From the NCBI GenBank assembly GCA_024694125.1, contig JAILKE010000027.1:1-49063 (forward strand): a stretch of 49,063 nucleotides of DNA. Reading direction: 5' to 3'. The notes below the pieces were generated by a model that made no database searches, had not been told where the DNA came from, and worked only from the letters and a program-made list of their open reading frames with translations. A program made the position numbers and the translations under genes. Source of the DNA: Bacteroidales bacterium (lineage in GTDB: Bacteria; Bacteroidota; Bacteroidia; Bacteroidales; UBA3663). Shown here in pieces: positions 27,008 to 35,518 of the stretch. Positions within the stretch are counted from its first letter, which is position 1. The number at the start of each line of letters is the position of its first letter.

Positions 27008-27880
27008 ATGGCTTCATTAAAAGAAATCAAAGGACGCATCGGCTCGGTAGAGGGTACTCTCAAGATAACCTCGGCCATGAAGATGGTAGCCTCGGCCAAA
27101 TTACATAAAGCCCAGGGTGCCATCGAGAATATGCTGCCCTACGACCGACAACTGCACAAGATAATGGTTTCGCTCCTATCGGGCGATACCACCATCTCGT
27201 CGCCATTCTGCAAGGAGCACGACAAGGTGAAACGTGTCGCAGTGGTAGCCATTGCAAGCAACTCGAGCCTATGCGGCGGTTATAACAGCAACGTGCTGCG
27301 CCACACCACTGCCGTGCTCAAGGAGTATGCTTCGCAGGGTTTGGGTGCCGACGATATTGACTGCTACGTGATAGGCCGTAAACTAGACCAGAGCCTCGGC
27401 AAACTGAATGGCTTCTGCCTCAAGCGCGATTATGTGGATAAGGGCGACAATCCCGCATTTGCCACAGCTCGAGACTTGGCTCTCCAGTTGATGAAGGACT
27501 ATCAGAACGGCCGCATAGACCGCGTAGAGCTCGTCTATATGCACTTCAAGAGCACAGCCACACAAATCCCTACCCGCGAGCTCTATCTGCCCGTACAGCT
27601 CAATTCTGAGGGCGAAGAGACTTCGACAGCGGGATATATCATCGAACCTGACCCAATGTCAGTGCTCAATGCACTCATTCCGGATGCGCTCTGCATGAAG
27701 ATATATACCATCATGCTCGATGCCCAGGCTGCTGAACATGCCGCACGTACCGTAGCCATGCAGACTGCTACCGACAATGCCAACGACCTGCTCGGTGAAC
27801 TGCGCATTCAGTACAACAAGGGCCGTCAGGCCGCTATCACTGCCGAGTTGCTCGACATCGTGGGCGGATCAATGCAGTAA
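27008..27880 (+). CDS. atpG: F1 ATP synthase subunit gamma
   Basis: The 290-residue central-stalk subunit has the N-terminal coiled-coil helix MASLKEIKGRIGSVEGTLKITSAMKMVASAKL. The matching C-terminal helix is MQTATDNANDLLGELRIQYNKGRQAAITAELLDIVGG. Both helices form the rotor axle. It is the last gene of the operon and is followed by a terminator at 27898. Confidence 0.97.
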   Translation: MASLKEIKGRIGSVEGTLKITSAMKMVASAKLHKAQGAIENMLPYDRQLHKIMVSLLSGDTTISSPFCKEHDKVKRVAVVAIASNSSLCGGYNSNVLRHTTAVLKEYASQGLGADDIDCYVIGRKLDQSLGKLNGFCLKRDYVDKGDNPAFATARDLALQLMKDYQNGRIDRVELVYMHFKSTATQIPTRELYLPVQLNSEGEETSTAGYIIEPDPMSVLNALIPDALCMKIYTIMLDAQAAEHAARTVAMQTATDNANDLLGELRIQYNKGRQAAITAELLDIVGGSMQ

Positions 27881-27897
27881 AATCTACCTCAACATAC

Positions 27898-27928
27898 AGG
27901 GCGTGCCATTCAAGACACGCCCTTTTGT
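27898..27928 (+). terminator. Terminator of the ATP synthase operon
   Basis: AGGGCGTG and CACGCCCT pair exactly around a ten-base loop, and TTTTGTT follows. It lies 17 nt after the atpG stop. Confidence 0.85.
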
Positions 27929-28112
27929 TATGTTCTGAAATGAACAAGGCAATAAAACCAAACTTATTTCGTTTTAGAACATAATACATTGATCCACAAA
28001 TAAGACAATGATCTACAAATAAGGCATTGACGCAAAGAAAGAATAAATGCTTTAAACCAATGCCGAAACGTATCATCTAAAATAAGGACAAACATATAAA
28101 CAGTATAGCACT

Positions 28113-28979
28113 ATGAAAAAGATCTACACCCTCGTTGCTGCAGTCGTCGTAGCCGCTACAATGCAGGCTCAGACACTCGCTGACTATGCCAACGCCGGCG
28201 ATGCAGCCATGAGCAACCAGAAGTACCAGGAGGCCATTGACAACTACATCAAGGCCCAGGAGTTGGACAAAGACAATACAGACTATATGACCGCCTTCCA
28301 GTTGGCTACAGCATACCTGCAGGTAGGTGACCAGCAGAAAGCAGGTGACGCCTTCAAGGCAAGCCTCTTGAAGGGCAACTACGACCAGGCTGTCATCAAC
28401 AATATGAAGAATGCCTACGAGGCTGCAGGCAAGCCTGAACTGGTGAAGCAGTCTTACATAGAGATCAAGGAAACTAATCCTGACCAGAAAATGGCTATGG
28501 ACAAGAAACTCTACTACATATTCTCGAAGGAGAAGGATTGGGCCAACGCCCTGCCTTGCTGCTTGACCATGCTCAGCGAAGAGGGACTGTCGGACGACAA
28601 GAAAAAGAAGTACTTGATGAATGCAGCCCAGCTCTACCTTAACCTGGAGCAGGCAGATTCAGCCGAAGTATATTACGACAAGGTGCTGGCCATTGATCCA
28701 ACCAACGCCAACGTACATAAGGCTCTGGGCTATGGTCTATACAACACCATAATGAAGATCAAAAATAACGCCGAAGCAGAATACAACCGCCACAAGAATG
28801 ACCGTTCAAAGGCCAATCATTACTACTCGGCCATGCAGACTGCCACCAAGCGTGCTACTCTCAATTATGGTCCAAAGGCCATTGACCACCTCAAGATAGC
28901 CAATAAGTCGCTCAATGACCCCGAGGTAGCCAAGATCATTTCTCAGCTCGAAAACAACGTTTCAGCGTACAAGAAATAA
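28113..28979 (+). CDS. Exported TPR protein
   Basis: The 288-residue protein has a signal peptide (MKKIYTLVAAVVVAATMQAQ). At least four TPR-like helix pairs follow, for example YANAGDAAMSNQKYQEAIDNYIKAQELDKDN, TAYLQVGDQQKAGDAFKASL and AAQLYLNLEQADSAEVYYDKVLAIDP. It probably acts as a periplasmic scaffold; partner unknown. It has its own terminator and stands alone between the ATP synthase operon and the sirtuin gene. Confidence 0.85.
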   Translation: MKKIYTLVAAVVVAATMQAQTLADYANAGDAAMSNQKYQEAIDNYIKAQELDKDNTDYMTAFQLATAYLQVGDQQKAGDAFKASLLKGNYDQAVINNMKNAYEAAGKPELVKQSYIEIKETNPDQKMAMDKKLYYIFSKEKDWANALPCCLTMLSEEGLSDDKKKKYLMNAAQLYLNLEQADSAEVYYDKVLAIDPTNANVHKALGYGLYNTIMKIKNNAEAEYNRHKNDRSKANHYYSAMQTATKRATLNYGPKAIDHLKIANKSLNDPEVAKIISQLENNVSAYKK

Positions 28980-28985
28980 AAAAAC

Positions 28986-29019
28986 AAGCGTCGCGAATGA
29001 ATCGCGACGCTTATTTTTT
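28986..29019 (+). terminator. Rho-independent terminator of the TPR gene
   Basis: AAGCGTCGCGA and TCGCGACGCTT pair perfectly (11 bp, loop ATGAA), followed by ATTTTTT. Confidence 0.93.
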
Positions 29020-29020
29020 A

Positions 29021-29098
29021 ACGAAAACGAAAAACTTCGTACAAAAACAATGCGAAAACGAAGACTTCGTACGAAAACAATAACGAAAACGAAAAACT
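29021..29098. repeat. Tandem repeat of about 32 bp, two and a half copies
   Basis: The unit CGAAAACGAARACTTCGTAC plus RAAAACAAT starts near 29022 and 29053, and a partial third copy starts near 29083. It lies between the convergent TPR and sirtuin genes. Confidence 0.8.
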
Positions 29099-29140
29099 AT
29101 ACCTGAAAATAGTTGGGAAGCAAACTTAAAATCTCAATCA

Positions 29141-29836
29141 TTATTTGTTTTCAACTAAAATCTTGACCAATTCTCCGAGTCCTTCGCTGGCACCCTTACG
29201 AATTTGGGTAAAAGTACGGTAAGGAGAGGTGACAGGTTTAGGGTCAACGACATAGACAGGCACCTGACTACCTGCATAATTCAGCAGGCTGGCAGCAGGA
29301 TAGACGTTGAGCGAAGTACCCACTATGACCAGAATATCGGCCGTAGAAACAATCTCGGCACCACGCTCCAGGTTGGGCACAGCTTCGCCAAAAAAGACAA
29401 TGTGAGGACGCAACTGCACACCATCAGGAGTCTGGTCACCCATATGAATGTCCGGATTGGCAGGATCAAGCGGGTAATAGACACCTCTGTCGGGTCCATC
29501 AGGGCGAGCCTTCATCATCTCACCATGCAGATGCAATACACTCTTGCAACCTGCCTGTTCGTGCAGCGAATCCAGGTTCTGCGTGACCACCTTTACATCG
29601 AAGTATTGCTGCAGCGAGGCAATCAACCGATGGCCCTCGTTAGGCTTGCAGTTCATATACTTGCGGCGCAGCATATTATAGAAATCGAGCAACTTAGCAG
29701 GATGAGCCAGCCACGCATCGTGCGTACAAATCTCCTCGACACTGTACTGTTCCCATAGTCCGTCACTATCACGAAAAGTAGAAATACCGCTTTCGGCACT
29801 CATACCTGCACCTGTCAGAAAAACAATTCTTTTCAT
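29141..29836 (-). CDS. cobB: Sirtuin-type NAD-dependent protein deacylase
   Basis: The 231-residue SIR2-family enzyme removes acyl groups from lysines using NAD. The signatures VFLTGAGMSAESGISTFRDSDGLW (residues 4-27) and VVTQNLDSLHEQAGC are intact, as are the catalytic histidine in VLHLHGEM and the ribose-binding VGTSLNVYPAASLL. The four cysteines of the structural zinc ribbon seen in E. coli CobB are absent, and the segment between HGEM and RPHIVFFGE is short. Tyr and Arg residues occur in DFYNMLRR, where desuccinylases have Y-x2-R, but at one residue wider spacing, so substrate preference is open. I start at the ATG that begins MKRIVFLTG, not at the one 11 codons upstream. Confidence 0.92.
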   Translation of the reverse strand: MKRIVFLTGAGMSAESGISTFRDSDGLWEQYSVEEICTHDAWLAHPAKLLDFYNMLRRKYMNCKPNEGHRLIASLQQYFDVKVVTQNLDSLHEQAGCKSVLHLHGEMMKARPDGPDRGVYYPLDPANPDIHMGDQTPDGVQLRPHIVFFGEAVPNLERGAEIVSTADILVIVGTSLNVYPAASLLNYAGSQVPVYVVDPKPVTSPYRTFTQIRKGASEGLGELVKILVENK

Positions 29837-29858
29837 AGCAAAAAGGTATATAATGCTG

Positions 29859-29866
29859 CAAATATA
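29859..29866 (-). promoter_or_regulatory. Possible -7 box of the sirtuin gene
   Basis: Read on the minus strand this is TATATTTG, a TAnnTTTG match 22 nt before the start codon. No clear -33 box is present. Confidence 0.4.
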
Positions 29867-29929
29867 CAAAATAAATGAGAAAATTATTAAAAAAGGTCAA
29901 AAAAAGCGCAATTTCTCATAGAAAATCAC

Positions 29930-29937
29930 TATCTTTG
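29930..29937 (+). promoter_or_regulatory. -7 box of the FKBP gene promoter
   Basis: TATCTTTG matches TAnnTTTG exactly and lies 43 nt before the start codon. The -33 region is A-rich without a clear TTTG. Confidence 0.55.
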
Positions 29938-29980
29938 CGGTTGCTAAACAGCAACCTAAACAACTTAACATATAATTTAC

Positions 29981-30703
29981 ATGAAACAATTACTTTACAT
30001 TTCAGCAATTGCTGTAGCTGCTCTGGTAGGTGTCAGCTCATGCTGCAACGGTCCTAAGGCATCGTTCACCAACGACATCGACTCTGTATCATACGCTTAT
30101 GGTACTATGTTCGGCTCACAGTACTCCAACTTTGGCGATACTGGCATCGTAGTTCCAGAGAAGGTCATGAACACCGAGAACTTCCTGGCAGCATTCGAGG
30201 CAGCCTTCAAGAAGGACAGCGCCAACCTCAAGATGACTCCAGATGAGGCACGCAATATCCTGAACGACTTCCAGATGAAGATGCAGCGCGAAATGGAAGA
30301 GAAGATGATGAAGGCAGCAGCAGAGAACAAAGAGAAGGGCGAAGCCTTCATGGCAGAGAATGCCAAGAAAGAGGGCGTACAGACACTCGAGTCAGGTCTG
30401 CAGATTCAGATTCTCGAGCCAGGCAAGGGCAAGAACCCAACTATGGATGACAAAGTTACAGTCAAGTACAAGGGTACCCTTATCGACGGCACCGTATTCG
30501 ACCAGAACGAATCAGCCGAGTTCCCACTCAAGGGTGTAGTCAAGGGCTTCAGCGAAGGACTGTTGCAGCTCAAGAAGGGCGGCAAGGCAATCCTCACCAT
30601 GCCTTCAAGCCTCGCTTATGGAGACCGCGGTGCTGGTCAGAACATCCCTGGCGGTTCTACACTTCAGTTTGAGGTAGAGTTGCTCGATATCAACAGCAAA
30701 TAA
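29981..30703 (+). CDS. FKBP-type peptidyl-prolyl isomerase lipoprotein
   Basis: The 240-residue protein has a lipoprotein signal (MKQLLYISAIAVAALVGVSSC, lipobox V-S-S-C). An N-terminal helical dimerisation domain follows (FTNDIDSVSYAYGTMFGSQYSNFG through residue 130), then a C-terminal FKBP domain with VTVKYKGTLIDGTVFDQ, FPLKGVVKGFSEGLLQLKKGGKA, PSSLAYGDRGAG and IPGGSTLQFEVELL. This Mip/FkpA-like layout catalyses proline isomerisation and assists folding in the periplasm. It is monocistronic, with its own promoter box and terminator. Confidence 0.95.
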   Translation: MKQLLYISAIAVAALVGVSSCCNGPKASFTNDIDSVSYAYGTMFGSQYSNFGDTGIVVPEKVMNTENFLAAFEAAFKKDSANLKMTPDEARNILNDFQMKMQREMEEKMMKAAAENKEKGEAFMAENAKKEGVQTLESGLQIQILEPGKGKNPTMDDKVTVKYKGTLIDGTVFDQNESAEFPLKGVVKGFSEGLLQLKKGGKAILTMPSSLAYGDRGAGQNIPGGSTLQFEVELLDINSK

Positions 30704-30749
30704 ATTCATGTAGCGCAAACAACAGTTTGCGACTTATGAACAACGATAG

Positions 30750-30782
30750 ATCCTTCTCCGTCTTACGGAGAGGGATTTTTTA
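30750..30782 (+). terminator. Terminator after the FKBP gene
   Basis: CCTTCTCCGT pairs with ACGGAGAGGG around CTT (one mismatch) and is followed by ATTTTTTATT. From 30783 to 31035 the gap is AT-rich and I see nothing in it. Confidence 0.85.
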
Positions 30783-31035
30783 TTGTTTATTGAATGAATG
30801 ATTAGTAAAGTAGAGGATTAGGACGACAAATTGGAACATCGGACAAGAAACAAAAGAAAAGGGAAATAGAGATAAAAAGAACAAGAAATACCATAGAAAT
30901 GATAAATTGTGGACAAATGCTACCGAAGGAAAATGAATAATAATGCAAAGAATAATACATTTGTCAAATAAATGCAACGTTTTTCGCGTAATATGCAATA
31001 AAAAATGGCAAAATGCTAATAAATTTGACAAAAAG

Positions 31036-31067
31036 TTTGATAATTTAACAAAAAAGTAGTACATTTG
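31036..31067 (+). promoter_or_regulatory. Promoter of the Lrp-family gene
   Basis: TTTG (31036-31039), 20 nt, then TACATTTG (31060-31067) is a full Bacteroidetes consensus match. It predicts a leader of about 135 nt. Confidence 0.85.
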
Positions 31068-31093
31068 CACCAACGAAAAATATTGAACAACTG

Positions 31094-31176
31094 GTATAAA
31101 TAACTTTCAATTTTCAACAAACCCAAAGCAAAAGAGGACCTCTGATGCTGAGGCTCGAAATCGTCTGTATTTATAC
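31094..31176 (+). promoter_or_regulatory. Folded leader of the Lrp-family mRNA
   Basis: GTATAAATA (31094-31102) and TATTTATAC (31168-31176) are exact complements. They enclose an inner hairpin CCTC-TGATGCT-GAGG (31138-31152). The stem would form in the 5' leader of the regulator, 33 nt before its start codon. Function unknown. Confidence 0.5.
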
Positions 31177-31208
31177 AAAGCTAAAAACCCAAACATTTAA
31201 AATCAATT

Positions 31209-31715
31209 ATGGAAAAAATTGATGCATTGGATAAGAAGATACTGGATATTATTACCCGTAATGCCCGTATTCCATCCAAAAACGTCGCAGTAGAGTGTGG
31301 TGTATCACGCGCCGCAATACACCAGCGTATCCAGCGACTCATCGAACTCAAAGTCATCATCGGATCAGGCTACGACATCGATCCACGTGCACTGGGCTTC
31401 CAGACCTGCACCTACATCGGTATCCGCCTGGAGAGAGGCAATATGTACCGCGAGGTAGTGAAGTGCCTTCAGGCCATCCCCGAGATCATTGAGTGTCACT
31501 TCACGACAGGACCTTACACTATGCTATGTAAACTCTATGCCCGCGACAATGAGCATCTGATGGACTTGCTCAACAACAAGATTCAGAGCATAGACGGCGT
31601 GCTTTCAACCGAAACACTGATATCGCTGGACGAAAGTATCAAGCGTGAAATCAGTATCTGTGGCGGCGTTCCTCCCGAGGTACCAGCCATGGTCGGCGAC
31701 GAAGACTGGGACTAA
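31209..31715 (+). CDS. Lrp/AsnC-family transcriptional regulator
   Basis: The 168-residue protein has an N-terminal winged helix-turn-helix (LDKKILDIITRNARIPSKNVAVECGVSRAAIHQRIQRLIELKVI, residues 7-51). A C-terminal RAM/AsnC ligand-binding domain follows (TCTYIGIRLERGNMYREVVKCLQAIPEIIECHFTTGPYTMLCKLYARDNEHLMDLL). These proteins form octamers and respond to amino acids. No metabolic gene lies next to it, so it may be a global regulator. The acidic C-terminal tail (VGDEDWD) is an extension of about ten residues. Confidence 0.93.
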   Translation: MEKIDALDKKILDIITRNARIPSKNVAVECGVSRAAIHQRIQRLIELKVIIGSGYDIDPRALGFQTCTYIGIRLERGNMYREVVKCLQAIPEIIECHFTTGPYTMLCKLYARDNEHLMDLLNNKIQSIDGVLSTETLISLDESIKREISICGGVPPEVPAMVGDEDWD

Positions 31716-31718
31716 ATT

Positions 31719-31756
31719 AAAAATAGCGCATTGGAGTTGTCCAATGCGCTATTTTT
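31719..31756. terminator. Bidirectional terminator between the Lrp gene and ribF
   Basis: AAAAATAGCGCATTGGA and TCCAATGCGCTATTTTT are exact complements (17 bp, loop GTTG), so a T-run follows the stem on either strand. It lies between convergent genes. Confidence 0.95.
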
Positions 31757-31858
31757 AGGTTTAAGGGTTAAAGTTTATAGGTTAATGGATGTATGTTCAA
31801 AACATAATCGTTAACATAAATGAATTAACTGTTCAATTTTGTTTCCGACATTACCCCA

Positions 31859-32416
31859 TCACTCCTGCCCCAACAGTTTCTGGGCCAATGCAGTGTCGCC
31901 AGCCTGAAGAGCACGGCGGACTTCGCTCGACGAATAATGCAAGCCAGAACCATCGTCAAAGACAGGTTCCTGAATCACCTCCATACCGCACTCCTTGCCG
32001 TAGCGTACATAGTCCTCAAATCCCTCGCTGCGATTGCGACCGAAGCGATGATCATAGCCAATAATGAGTAATCGTACGTGCATCTGTCGGCACAGGACAT
32101 CCTGAATGAACTCGCGGGCAGATAGTTGCCGAACCTGCGGTGTGAAATCCAGCAGGAAGCAGGCATCCAGACCTGTGGCCGAGAGTTTATCCAATCGTTG
32201 CTGCAGCGTATCAATGAGGAGGAGGTCATCGTCTGGATGCAAAACCAGGCGCGGGTGATTGCTGAAAGTCACTACAGAAGAGAGCAATCCACGCCGAGCA
32301 GCCTCATCGCGCAAGTGAGCGATGAGGAACTGATGTCCACGATGAACGCCGTCAAAGAAGCCAATACACGCGGCAAAACTACCCTCTATAGCGTCAAATT
32401 GTCTATAAATAATCAT
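31859..32416 (-). CDS. ribF: FAD synthetase (RibF N-terminal domain only)
   Basis: The 185-residue protein has the FMN adenylyltransferase nucleotidyl-transferase signatures: CIGFFDGVHRGHQFLI (G-x-FDGVHxGH, residues 18-33), VTFSNHPR, LLIIGYDHRFGRNRSEG and YSSSEVRRAL. It catalyses FMN plus ATP to FAD. Typical bacterial RibF is about 310 residues, with a riboflavin kinase domain after the SS-x-[IV]-R motif; here the protein stops 20 residues later (ALAQKLLGQE, TGA at 31859). No kinase sequence follows, only a non-coding gap and a terminator. A separate kinase must exist elsewhere, or FMN is obtained otherwise. I start at MIIYRQFD, as the upstream in-frame extension is unlike the family. Confidence 0.88.
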   Translation of the reverse strand: MIIYRQFDAIEGSFAACIGFFDGVHRGHQFLIAHLRDEAARRGLLSSVVTFSNHPRLVLHPDDDLLLIDTLQQRLDKLSATGLDACFLLDFTPQVRQLSAREFIQDVLCRQMHVRLLIIGYDHRFGRNRSEGFEDYVRYGKECGMEVIQEPVFDDGSGLHYSSSEVRRALQAGDTALAQKLLGQE

Positions 32417-32431
32417 TTTTATAGCAAAATA

Positions 32432-32463
32432 TTTGCGAAATTCAGAAACTATTATTATCTTTG
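32432..32463 (+). promoter_or_regulatory. Promoter of the tRNA(CAT) gene
   Basis: TTTG (32432-32435), 20 nt, then TATCTTTG (32456-32463). Full consensus match, about 55 nt before the tRNA. Confidence 0.85.
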
Positions 32464-32518
32464 CGCTCGGAAAAAAGGAAAAAGCCACAAAATGGCACCT
32501 ATTTTCCTCATTTAGACC

Positions 32519-32592
<74 letters not shown>

Positions 32593-32623
32593 CTTTATAC
32601 TGGTTTGAAAATTTTCCGTTTGA

Positions 32624-32670
32624 AGGGAGCAAGACGAAGAGAGTTCGGCTTGCTCTCGTACTTTTAAACC
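32624..32670 (+). terminator. Likely terminator after tRNA(CAT)
   Basis: GAGCAAG and CTTGCTC pair around a 15-base loop with TACTTTT downstream. Weaker than the others. The rest of the gap to 32815 has no gene. Confidence 0.5.
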
Positions 32671-32815
32671 GTCTCCCGCTGCATACAGACGCATATACAC
32701 AGCGATATGCACAGAGTTATCAACACCCTTTCAGCTGCAGCACACGACAAATCGCCAGATGCGGTGTGCAAAGATAAAAGAACTTTCGAGAAATACAAAA
32801 TTTTTATACAAAAAA

Positions 32816-32847
32816 CTTGTATAGTTGTCAAAATATACGTACCTTTG
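32816..32847 (+). promoter_or_regulatory. Promoter of the LolD-cysS pair
   Basis: CTTG (32816-32819), 20 nt, then TACCTTTG (32840-32847). The predicted start is about 40 nt before the ATPase gene. Confidence 0.75.
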
Positions 32848-32891
32848 TGCCCGAATTATAAGCTGTTACATACAAAACCGAGGGGTACGCA

Positions 32892-33632
32892 ATGATTGAA
32901 GTACACAACATACACAAGGCGTTTGGCCCGCTGGAGGTGCTCAAGGGCATCGACCTCAGCATAGCCGACGGACAGGTAGCAGCCATAGTGGGCAAGTCAG
33001 GTGCCGGCAAGACTACCCTGCTGCAGATAATGGGCACCCTGGAGCGCCCCACACTGACAGGAGTGACCCCAGCCCCCAGCATCCACATCGGCGGCACAGA
33101 TGTACTCCGGCTCAATGACCGCGAGTTGTCAGCCTTCCGCAACCGCCACATCGGTTTTGTCTTTCAGTTTCATCAACTGTTACCCGAATTTACTGCTCTG
33201 GAGAACGTGATGATGCCGGCTCTGATAGGCGGCACCAGCACCTCGCAGGCTCGTCAGCGCGCAGAGGAACTGCTCTCGTACCTGGGACTCTCCGACCGAG
33301 CATCGCACAAACCCTCCGAACTGTCGGGTGGCGAAAAACAGCGAGTAGCAGTAGCCAGGGCATTGGTCAACAGACCGGACGTAATCTTTGCCGACGAGCC
33401 AAGTGGCTCACTCGACAACCAGAATAAACAGGAGTTGCACCGACTCTTCTTCGACCTGAGGCGCGAGTTCGGGCAGACCTTCGTCATAGTGACCCACGAC
33501 GAGAGCCTGGCGCAGATGTCGGACCGCATCATACATCTGTCCGACGGTCAGATAGAGTCCGATACAGAGACGATACAAACGGAAATATCGGCCGAAGAAC
33601 AGACATCGGCCCAAACAGATAACAAAGAATAA
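32892..33632 (+). CDS. lolD: LolD-family ABC transporter ATPase
   Basis: The 246-residue ATPase has the Walker A motif [11 protein letters not shown] (about 35-45), the Q-loop [17 protein letters not shown], the signature [15 protein letters not shown], Walker [13 protein letters not shown] and the H-loop VTHDESLA. The [13 protein letters not shown] stretch is typical of LolD/MacB-type ATPases, which power lipoprotein release to the outer membrane or related export. No permease gene (LolC/E) is adjacent. The C-terminal 25 residues are Glu/Thr-rich and non-conserved. cysS follows after 15 nt. Confidence 0.85.
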   Translation: MIEVHNIHKAFGPLEVLKGIDLSIADGQVAAIVGKSGAGKTTLLQIMGTLERPTLTGVTPAPSIHIGGTDVLRLNDRELSAFRNRHIGFVFQFHQLLPEFTALENVMMPALIGGTSTSQARQRAEELLSYLGLSDRASHKPSELSGGEKQRVAVARALVNRPDVIFADEPSGSLDNQNKQELHRLFFDLRREFGQTFVIVTHDESLAQMSDRIIHLSDGQIESDTETIQTEISAEEQTSAQTDNKE

Positions 33633-33647
33633 AATAAACAAAAGACA

Positions 33648-35144
33648 ATGATAACTCAACAACTCTACATCTACAACACGCTGGCTCGCGTCAAGCAGCC
33701 ATTCAAGTCGATTGTCCCCGAACGCGTTGGCATGTACGTGTGCGGCCCTACCGTATATGGTGACGGCCACCTGGGCCACGCCCGTCCAGCCATCACCTTC
33801 GATATATTGTTCCGCTACTTGACCCACATCGGATACAAGGTGCGCTACTGCCGCAACATCACCGACGTAGGTCACCTGGAACACGATGCAGACGAGGGCG
33901 AAGACAAGATTGCCAAGAAGGCCCGCCTGGAGCAGAAAGAGCCAATGGAGGTCGTTCAGTACTACCTGAATCGCTACCACAAGGCCATGGAGGCGCTCAA
34001 CGTGCTGCCGCCCAGCATCGAACCCCATGCCAGCGGACACATCATCGAGCAGATTGCCTACGTGCAGAAGATCCTCGATGCAGGCTATGCCTACGTGAGC
34101 GAAGGCAGCGTCTATTTCGATGTCAAGAAGTATGCAGAGCACTTCAACTACGGCATCCTCTCGGGCCGCAACATCAACGAACTGCTCGATACCACACGCG
34201 AACTGGACGGTCAGTCCGAGAAGCGCAATGCCTGCGACTTCGCCCTGTGGAAGAAAGCCGCACCGGAGCACATCATGCACTGGCCATCACCCTGGAGCGA
34301 AGGTTTCCCAGGTTGGCACCTGGAGTGCTCGACCATGGGCGAGAAGTACCTGGGCGAGGAATTTGACATACACGGTGGCGGCCTGGACCTGCTCTTCCCT
34401 CACCACGAGTGCGAGATAGCACAGAGCTGTGCCGCCAAGGGCAAGCCTACGGTACACTACTGGATGCACAACAACATGATCACCATCGACGGCAAGAAGA
34501 TGGGCAAATCATACGGCAATTTCATCACACTCGATGAGTTCTTCACCGGCTCGCACCCCAAACTGCAGCAGGCCTACAGCCCGATGACCATCCGTTTCTT
34601 CATCCTGATGGCTCACTACCGCAGCACCGTTGACTTCAGCAACGAGGCACTACAGAGCGCCGAGAAGGGCATGAAACGCATGATGGAGGGATATGCCTCG
34701 GTAGCCCGCATGAAGGCATCGGCTACATCTGCCGAAACAGCAGCCACACTACAGGCTATCAACGACCTGGAGGCCAAGATGTACGAGGCCATGAACGATG
34801 ACCTGACTACCCCTATTGTCATCTCGAACCTGTACGAACTGGTATCGTTGGTCAACAAAGTGGTGGACGGACAGACCTTCATCGACCAGGCTGGCATAGA
34901 CAAGGCCAAGCAGGTGTTCGACACTTTCCTGTTCGAGATACTCGGCATGAAGGACGAGAGCGGAGCCGGCGCCAACGACGACAAGAATGCTGCCTATAAG
35001 TCGGCCGTAGATCTGCTGCTCGAAGTTCGCCAGCAGGCCAAGAACAACAAGGACTGGGCTACATCAGACCTGATCCGTAACAAGATGGCCGAGATGGGAT
35101 TCCAGGTCAAGGACACCAAGGACGGCGCAACGTGGAGCCTGTGA
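33648..35144 (+). CDS. cysS: Cysteinyl-tRNA synthetase
   Basis: The 498-residue class I synthetase charges tRNA-Cys. The HIGH-type motif is GDGHLGHAR, preceded by the zinc-ligand cysteine in YVCGPTVYG. Further zinc ligands are in [10 protein letters not shown] and HHECEIAQS, and the KMSKS equivalent is [11 protein letters not shown] (around residues 283-293). The C-terminal DALR-like helical domain is present. Length is normal. It follows the LolD-type gene closely and is followed by a hairpin in the duplicated repeat. Confidence 0.97.
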   Translation: MITQQLYIYNTLARVKQPFKSIVPERVGMYVCGPTVYGDGHLGHARPAITFDILFRYLTHIGYKVRYCRNITDVGHLEHDADEGEDKIAKKARLEQKEPMEVVQYYLNRYHKAMEALNVLPPSIEPHASGHIIEQIAYVQKILDAGYAYVSEGSVYFDVKKYAEHFNYGILSGRNINELLDTTRELDGQSEKRNACDFALWKKAAPEHIMHWPSPWSEGFPGWHLECSTMGEKYLGEEFDIHGGGLDLLFPHHECEIAQSCAAKGKPTVHYWMHNNMITIDGKKMGKSYGNFITLDEFFTGSHPKLQQAYSPMTIRFFILMAHYRSTVDFSNEALQSAEKGMKRMMEGYASVARMKASATSAETAATLQAINDLEAKMYEAMNDDLTTPIVISNLYELVSLVNKVVDGQTFIDQAGIDKAKQVFDTFLFEILGMKDESGAGANDDKNAAYKSAVDLLLEVRQQAKNNKDWATSDLIRNKMAEMGFQVKDTKDGATWSL

Positions 35145-35187
35145 CGTTGCAAGTCAATTGATAATTGATAATTGACAATTGATAATT

Positions 35188-35345
35188 AAAAGTTAAGAAT
35201 TAAAAATTCCCTCCTTTGGAAAAGTAAAAGAGGTAAGCACGTTTCCGTTGTGCTTACCTCTATTTTATTTTCTATTGGAGGGACAATTTTTAATTTTTCA
35301 TTGTTAATTGTTAACTACTTTTGGGCTACAGCCCAAAAGTCATAT
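35188..35345. repeat. MITE-like hairpin repeat, copy 1
   Basis: This 158-bp unit starts AAAAGTTAAGAATTAAAAATTC and ends CCCAAAAGTCATAT. It holds a perfect 12-bp stem AGAGGTAAGCAC/GTGCTTACCTCT (35229-35261), an outer pair AATTAAAAATTCCCTCC/GGAGGGACAATTTTTAATT, and an 11-bp stem ACTTTTGGGCT/AGCCCAAAAGT. The 12-bp hairpin is followed by a T-rich run, so it could end cysS transcription. Confidence 0.9.
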
Positions 35346-35361
35346 GTTGCAATTAAAAAGT

Positions 35362-35518
35362 AAAAGTTAAGAATTAAAAATTCCCATATTTGGAAAAGTA
35401 AAAGAGGTAAGCACATTTCCGTTGTGCTTACCTCTTTATATTTTCGATGGGAGGGACAATTTTTAATTTTTCATTGTTAATTGTTAACTACTTTTGGGCT
35501 ACAGCCCAAAAGTCATAT
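35362..35518. repeat. MITE-like hairpin repeat, copy 2
   Basis: This is a near-identical direct copy of 35188-35345 with the same three stem pairs. It differs by a handful of bases (for example CACATTTCC for CACGTTTCC). Its last bases AGTCATAT contain the stop codon of mutS (35513-35515) and overlap the final codon. Confidence 0.9.

Noticed and set aside
29021-29098. Possible short CRISPR array
   Set aside because: Units of about 32 bp abut directly with no unique spacers.
32708-32728. DnaA box at GTTATCAACACC
   Set aside because: A single one-mismatch box (TTATCAACA) in an intergenic gap without companions; expected by chance.
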